DNA from: CAYRKT01 sp964425005
GTDB lineage: Bacteria > Synergistota > Synergistia > CAYRKT01
DNA length: 8,306 bases
NCBI GenBank assembly: GCA_964425005.1
Contig: CAYRKT010000071.1
Coordinates: 1-8,306, forward strand
Direction of reading: 5' to 3'
A program made the translations under genes and the position numbers. Positions 5,143-8,306 of this stretch are shown in pieces. The first letter of the stretch is position 1. Each line of letters begins with the position of its first letter. The notes beneath the pieces are model-generated. The model saw only the letters and a list, made by a program, of their open reading frames with translations. It made no database searches and was not told where the DNA came from.

Positions 5143-5514
5143 ATGGATTTCGAGGTCGGATCCCTCAAGGGGCCATCCCTGCCGGAGACGGCCATCTCCT
5201 CCCAGGAGCTGGCGAGGAGGGTCAGGGAGGAGCCGGGGCGCGACCTCCCGAAGGTGGACCGCAAAGCCCAGGAGGACGAGCCCAGGCGAGGTAAGGACTC
5301 CATCAGGGGAATAGTGGAGACGCTCAACGACTTCGCCTCGGCCCTGAACCGCTCCTTTCGCTTCGAGTACGTGGAGGAGATAGACCGCTTCTGGGTGAAG
5401 GTGGTGGACAGGGAAACCCACAGGGTCATAAGGGAGATACCACCCGGTCAGATCGTGGAGCTCTTCAAGAGGATCCGCGAGACGCTGGGGGTGCTCTTCG
5501 ACGAGTTCTTCTAG
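5143..5514 (+). CDS. flaG: FlaG-family flagellar protein
   Basis: This is a small FlaG-like protein of 123 aa, the normal size for the family. Loss of FlaG homologues in some bacteria alters filament length, but the biochemical role is not settled. Residues 1-50 are polar and probably disordered, rich in Arg, Glu and Pro. The conserved FlaG domain spans about 52-121 and ends with its hallmark: LNRSFRFEYVEEIDRFWVKV, then VDRETHRVIREIPPGQIVEL, then a C-terminal helix FKRIRETLGVLFDEFF. ATG 5143 is preferred to the in-frame ATG 5137 because the purine run AAGGGGGG (5129-5136) stands 6 bases before 5143 but directly touches 5137. The gene lies after the flagellin terminator and ends 17 bases before fliD, with which it must be co-transcribed. 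Position between flagellin and fliD is classic for flaG. Confidence 0.92.
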   Translation: MDFEVGSLKGPSLPETAISSQELARRVREEPGRDLPKVDRKAQEDEPRRGKDSIRGIVETLNDFASALNRSFRFEYVEEIDRFWVKVVDRETHRVIREIPPGQIVELFKRIRETLGVLFDEFF

Positions 5515-5531
5515 CGGGGAGGGGATGGGCG

Positions 5532-7001
5532 GTGGCCGAAAGCCTCTTCCAGATCACGGGCCTTGCCTCCAACGTGGACTGGGGCAAGCTCATAGACGCC
5601 ATAATAGAGAACGAGCGCAAGAAGACCAGGGTCTGGGAGTCCGAGATAGAGCGGCTCACCCTGAGGAGGGGCCTCTACCAGGAGTTCCAGGCCGTCATGA
5701 GGGACCTCAAGGGCAAACTTCAGCCCCTCACCTCCAGGACCACCCTCGAGGGCAAGTCCGTGAGGCTGGATTCGCTCACCCCCGGCGTCGAGGCCCAGAG
5801 CGTGGTGAGGGTCACCGCCTCCTCCACCGCCCCTAACGGCACCTACGAGGTGGAGGTCACCTCCGTGGCGGCCGCCCACAAGGTGGCATCGAGAGCTTAC
5901 GGCGACGTCTCCGCCTCCCTCAACCTGTCGGGGACCTTCAGGATAACGCAGGGCTCCGGGTCCGTGGACGTCTCGGTTTCCAGCTCCGACAGCCTCCTGG
6001 CCGTAGCCAACAAGGTGAACGCCGCTGCCTCCCAGGGGGGCCTGAGCCTCACGGCCTACATATGGGAGGGAAGGCTTATAGTCGAGTCCACCAGGACCGG
6101 CACGGCCAGCGCCCTCTCCTTCACCGACTCGGCCGACGTCCAGGGCTCCACCTCCAGCTCGGAGGTGCTGGAGTCCCTGGGGATCCTGGACGACTCGAAG
6201 GCCGTGGCCAACCAGCTTCGGGCCGCCTCGGACGCCGTGTTCACGGTGAACGGGAACCCAGTCGTCCGCCAGACCAACAGGGTGGACGACCTGTACGTGG
6301 GGATAACCTTCGAGATCCTCTCCGTGGGTAGGGTGATGGCCTACATCTCCGACGACAGGGACAGGATCAAGGAGGCCATAAGCTCCTTCGTCTCCACCTA
6401 CAACGACGCCATAGAGTGGATCTCCATAAGGGTATCCGAGGAGAAGGTGGAGAACCCCAAGAGCGAGCTCGAGAGGAAGAGGGGGCTCCTCAGGGGGGAT
6501 AGCCTGCTGTGGCAGGCCAAGACGGCCATGAGGCAGAGGGTCGCAGATCCGCTCTCGGGGCTTCCCCCGGGCCTGGACAGGCTCTCCGCCGTGGGGATAA
6601 AGACCGAGTCGATCAACTACGGAAAGAGCGGCAAGCTCGAGTTCGACGAGACCGCCTTCGACGCCGCCTTCGACAGAAACCCCGAGGCCGTGAGGGACCT
6701 CATAAGGGGTGCAGCCGCTAGGCTTCTGGAGCTGGTGGACGGCTACGTCTCCTCCATCCCCGTGAACGTGGGCGGGGCGGTGGTGAGGGAGGGGAGGATA
6801 CCCAACAGGATAGACTCCATAGACTCCACCATCCGCGACCTCCGAAAGCAGATAGCCTCCTTCGAGTACAGGCTGGAGATGAAGAAGGTCTCCTTGACCC
6901 AGCGCTTCACCAGGCTGGAGGAGGCGTTGTCCCAGCTCACCAAGCAGTCCCAGTGGCTCGCCGGTGTGATAGCCCAGATGCAGGGAGGCGGCAAGGGGTA
7001 G
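5532..7001 (+). CDS. fliD: Flagellar filament cap protein FliD (hook-associated protein 2)
   Basis: FliD forms the oligomeric cap at the filament tip that guides incorporation of exported flagellin. The protein has 489 aa, a normal length. The N-terminal FliD domain (about 8-105) begins TGLASNVDWGKLIDAIIENE, followed by a long helix rich in Glu and Arg. A beta-rich part has VTASSTAPNGTYEVEV (95-110). A flagellin-IN-type repeat (about 143-195) includes DSLLAVANKVNAAASQGGLS and the following RLIVESTRTG. The C-terminal FliD domain (about 230-475) has FVSTYNDAIEWI, LSAVGIKT, KSGKLEFDETAFDAAF, and the closing coiled coil RFTRLEEALSQLTKQSQWL. The start is GTG 5532: SD GGGGAGGGG (5516-5524) stands 7-9 bases upstream, while ATG 5525 is out of frame. 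It is the second gene of the flaG-fliD unit. The usual fliS chaperone gene does not follow. Confidence 0.94.
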   Translation: MAESLFQITGLASNVDWGKLIDAIIENERKKTRVWESEIERLTLRRGLYQEFQAVMRDLKGKLQPLTSRTTLEGKSVRLDSLTPGVEAQSVVRVTASSTAPNGTYEVEVTSVAAAHKVASRAYGDVSASLNLSGTFRITQGSGSVDVSVSSSDSLLAVANKVNAAASQGGLSLTAYIWEGRLIVESTRTGTASALSFTDSADVQGSTSSSEVLESLGILDDSKAVANQLRAASDAVFTVNGNPVVRQTNRVDDLYVGITFEILSVGRVMAYISDDRDRIKEAISSFVSTYNDAIEWISIRVSEEKVENPKSELERKRGLLRGDSLLWQAKTAMRQRVADPLSGLPPGLDRLSAVGIKTESINYGKSGKLEFDETAFDAAFDRNPEAVRDLIRGAAARLLELVDGYVSSIPVNVGGAVVREGRIPNRIDSIDSTIRDLRKQIASFEYRLEMKKVSLTQRFTRLEEALSQLTKQSQWLAGVIAQMQGGGKG

Positions 7002-7025
7002 AAGATGCTCCCTCCTCCACCTCGC

Positions 7026-7054
7026 TTCCCCCCCGACGGCGGGTGGTGTAAACT
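7026..7054 (+). promoter_or_regulatory. Possible promoter of the CbiA-like gene
   Basis: TAAACT (7049-7054) is a plausible -10 element in the only AT-rich spot between fliD and the next gene. TTCCCC (7026-7031) lies 17 bases upstream and is a poor -35. The arrangement and the bases just before the -10 (GGTG) copy those of the putative MATE promoter at 792-820. No terminator with a U-tract is visible after fliD, so read-through from fliD is also possible. Confidence 0.3.
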
Positions 7055-7098
7055 CTTATCGGCTCGCCCTTCCACCTTCGCCCTGAGGGGGGATCTCC

Positions 7099-8306
7099 TT
7101 GGCCCAGCCTTCCAGGATAGCCTTGCTGCAGGAGAGGGGCTCGGAGCAGCTCCACCTGGGGGTGTTGCTGGCCCTCTTCCTTAAGGAGAGGGGGTATAAG
7201 GTCTCCGCCTGGGTGCTCTCCTGTCGCACCGAGCTCTCGGCGATCCTGGAGAGGGTCCTGGATTCCCCCGTCTACAACGCGCATCCCTTCTTCTTCCGCT
7301 CCGAGGAGGTCCTGAAGGAGTTCTACCACCAGGCCTTCAGGGGTTCAGACCTGCTGCTGATGCTGGGGTGGCTGGGGAGGAGGGAGGGTGAGAGAGGGAT
7401 AGCCCTGGAGGAGGAGGCCCTCTCGATCTGCAGGGTCCTCAGGACGCCTGTGGTCCCCGTGGTGGATGGCTCCTCGAGCGCCTCCGTGACGGTTTCGGTC
7501 TGCGAGGCCCTCCACAGGGCCCTGAGGTCCGAGCCCTTCCCCGTGGAGGGGGTCCTGTTCTTCGGCCTCCCGAACCCCACCGAGTACCACCTGGTGGACG
7601 CTGGCCTCTCCCGGGCGACCCCCTGGCTCTCCCTGGGGTATCTGCCCAGGAGCATGCTCTTGCCCCAGCCCACCCACGCCGAGCTCGTATCGGAGAGGGA
7701 CTTCGCCCTCTGGAGGATGAAGCTCAAGGGCGCCTCTGGGATGCTCTCCCACAAGGGGGAGCTCTTCGACTTCGCCCTCCTTCGGGCCATCTCCCTCAGG
7801 GCGCCCGAGGTCCCGAGGCCGGCCCAGAGCCCCCTGCCCGACCCCACCATGGAGCCGGTGAAGGTGGCGGTGGCGGGAGGAGAAGTCTTCTGCCTGGGCT
7901 TTCGCGAGAACGAGCTCATCCTGAGGGTACTGGGGGGAGAGCTGATTAGGGTTAACCCCTATTCCGACCCCTTCCCCGCCGAGGCTAGGGCGGTCTACCT
8001 GCCCGACGGGCTGTGGTACCTGAGGGGGGATTTCCCTCCCAGGGGTCCCTTCTGGGCCGGGCTGATGAGGGCGGTCTCCCAGAGGAGGTTGTTGCTCGCG
8101 GAGGGGAGCAGCCTGGGCATACTCTGCAGGGGCCTCAGGTGGGGAGGGGGCGGAGCCTCGGGCTTCGGCATCTTCGGTGAGCTCCTGGCCGAGAGGGGTC
8201 CCTCCTCCGACCCCAGGGAGGATCTCGTGGAGCTCGAGGCCCTCTCGAACAACCCCCTGCTCCTGTTCGGCTGGAGGGCGAGGGGGCTCAGGGGGCGTTT
8301 CTCCCT
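7099..8306 (+). CDS. CobB/CbiA-family protein lacking catalytic motifs (3' end outside window)
   Basis: The frame is open from TTG 7099 to the window edge (402 codons, no stop). TTG 7099 is supported by SD GAGGGGGG (7085-7092) and an in-frame TGA at 7084-7086. The order of motifs follows cobyrinate a,c-diamide synthase, which amidates corrin side chains using ATP and glutamine. Residues 6-33 (RIALLQERG, then LGVLLALFLKERG) match the first strand and helix. PVYN (57-60), SDLLLMLGWLGRREG (83-97), TPVVPVVDGSSSAS (116-129) and WLSLGYLPRSMLLP (176-189) match the synthetase core. VKVAVAGGEVFCLGF (254-268) opens the amidotransferase domain. Key residues are missing. The P-loop GxxxxGKT is replaced by QERGSEQLH, the EGVMGLFDG-type motif reads LGWLGRREG, and the AECGGLMYL nucleophile motif reads AEGSSLGIL, with Gly336 in place of Cys. 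It therefore looks like a pseudoenzyme or a repurposed paralogue. Family call is fairly secure; function unknown. Confidence 0.75.
   Translation, partial: MAQPSRIALLQERGSEQLHLGVLLALFLKERGYKVSAWVLSCRTELSAILERVLDSPVYNAHPFFFRSEEVLKEFYHQAFRGSDLLLMLGWLGRREGERGIALEEEALSICRVLRTPVVPVVDGSSSASVTVSVCEALHRALRSEPFPVEGVLFFGLPNPTEYHLVDAGLSRATPWLSLGYLPRSMLLPQPTHAELVSERDFALWRMKLKGASGMLSHKGELFDFALLRAISLRAPEVPRPAQSPLPDPTMEPVKVAVAGGEVFCLGFRENELILRVLGGELIRVNPYSDPFPAEARAVYLPDGLWYLRGDFPPRGPFWAGLMRAVSQRRLLLAEGSSLGILCRGLRWGGGGASGFGIFGELLAERGPSSDPREDLVELEALSNNPLLLFGWRARGLRGRFS

Noticed and set aside
5525..5836. ATG-started frame MGGGRKPLPDHG at the start of fliD
   Set aside because: It is out of frame with fliD and shows no family; the GTG at 5532 in the FliD frame has the correct SD spacing.
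7031..7046. Terminator after fliD (CCCCGACGGCGGG region)
   Set aside because: Only a 4-bp perfect stem (CCCG/CGGG) can be drawn and there is no U-tract.

Overview
The window reads as an ordinary chromosomal segment of a GC-rich, flagellated bacterium. Two things suggest Synergistota (a Thermanaerovibrio-like lineage): heavy use of AGG for Arg and ATA for Ile in GC-rich DNA, and a very long flagellin whose C-terminal third resembles the long flagellins I associate with that group. This placement is an inference from memory, not a search. Every gene lies on the + strand.

Layout. (1) Positions 1-775: the 3' end of carB (carbamoyl-phosphate synthase large subunit, allosteric MGS domain) runs into tRNA-Ser(GCU), then tRNA-Arg(ACG), then a strong intrinsic terminator. 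The carB stop codon lies inside the tRNA-Ser acceptor stem, and a good sigma70-type promoter for the tRNAs lies inside the last codons of carB. (2) Positions 776-2253: a MATE-family multidrug/Na+ antiporter-type membrane protein. Its Shine-Dalgarno (SD) sequence can be masked by a small hairpin. (3) Positions 2254-2507: a 254-base gap without a gene but rich in signals. It holds a near-consensus sigma70-type promoter, a hairpin carrying a perfect CsrA-type motif (ACAnGGAnGU) in its loop region, an intrinsic terminator about 90 nt into the transcript, and further GGA motifs up to the flagellin SD. (4) Positions 2508-7001: flagellin (845 aa, about 590 aa of middle domain), a terminator, then flaG and fliD (filament cap) in tandem. 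(5) Positions 7099-8306: an open-ended gene starting at TTG. It is recognisably of the CobB/CbiA (cobyrinate a,c-diamide synthase) family, but the P-loop and the glutaminase nucleophile are both replaced.

How the genes fit together. Flagellin, FlaG and FliD form a late flagellar filament cluster: FliD caps the growing filament and FlaG-type proteins influence filament length. The flagellin leader looks built for post-initiation control, by CsrA/FliW-type translational control, by transcription attenuation, or by release of a short CsrA-binding RNA. The other genes are not obviously linked to motility. The most notable items are the CbiA-like apparent pseudoenzyme, the flagellin leader, and the carB/tRNA overlap. 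I see no mobile element, CRISPR array or defence system.
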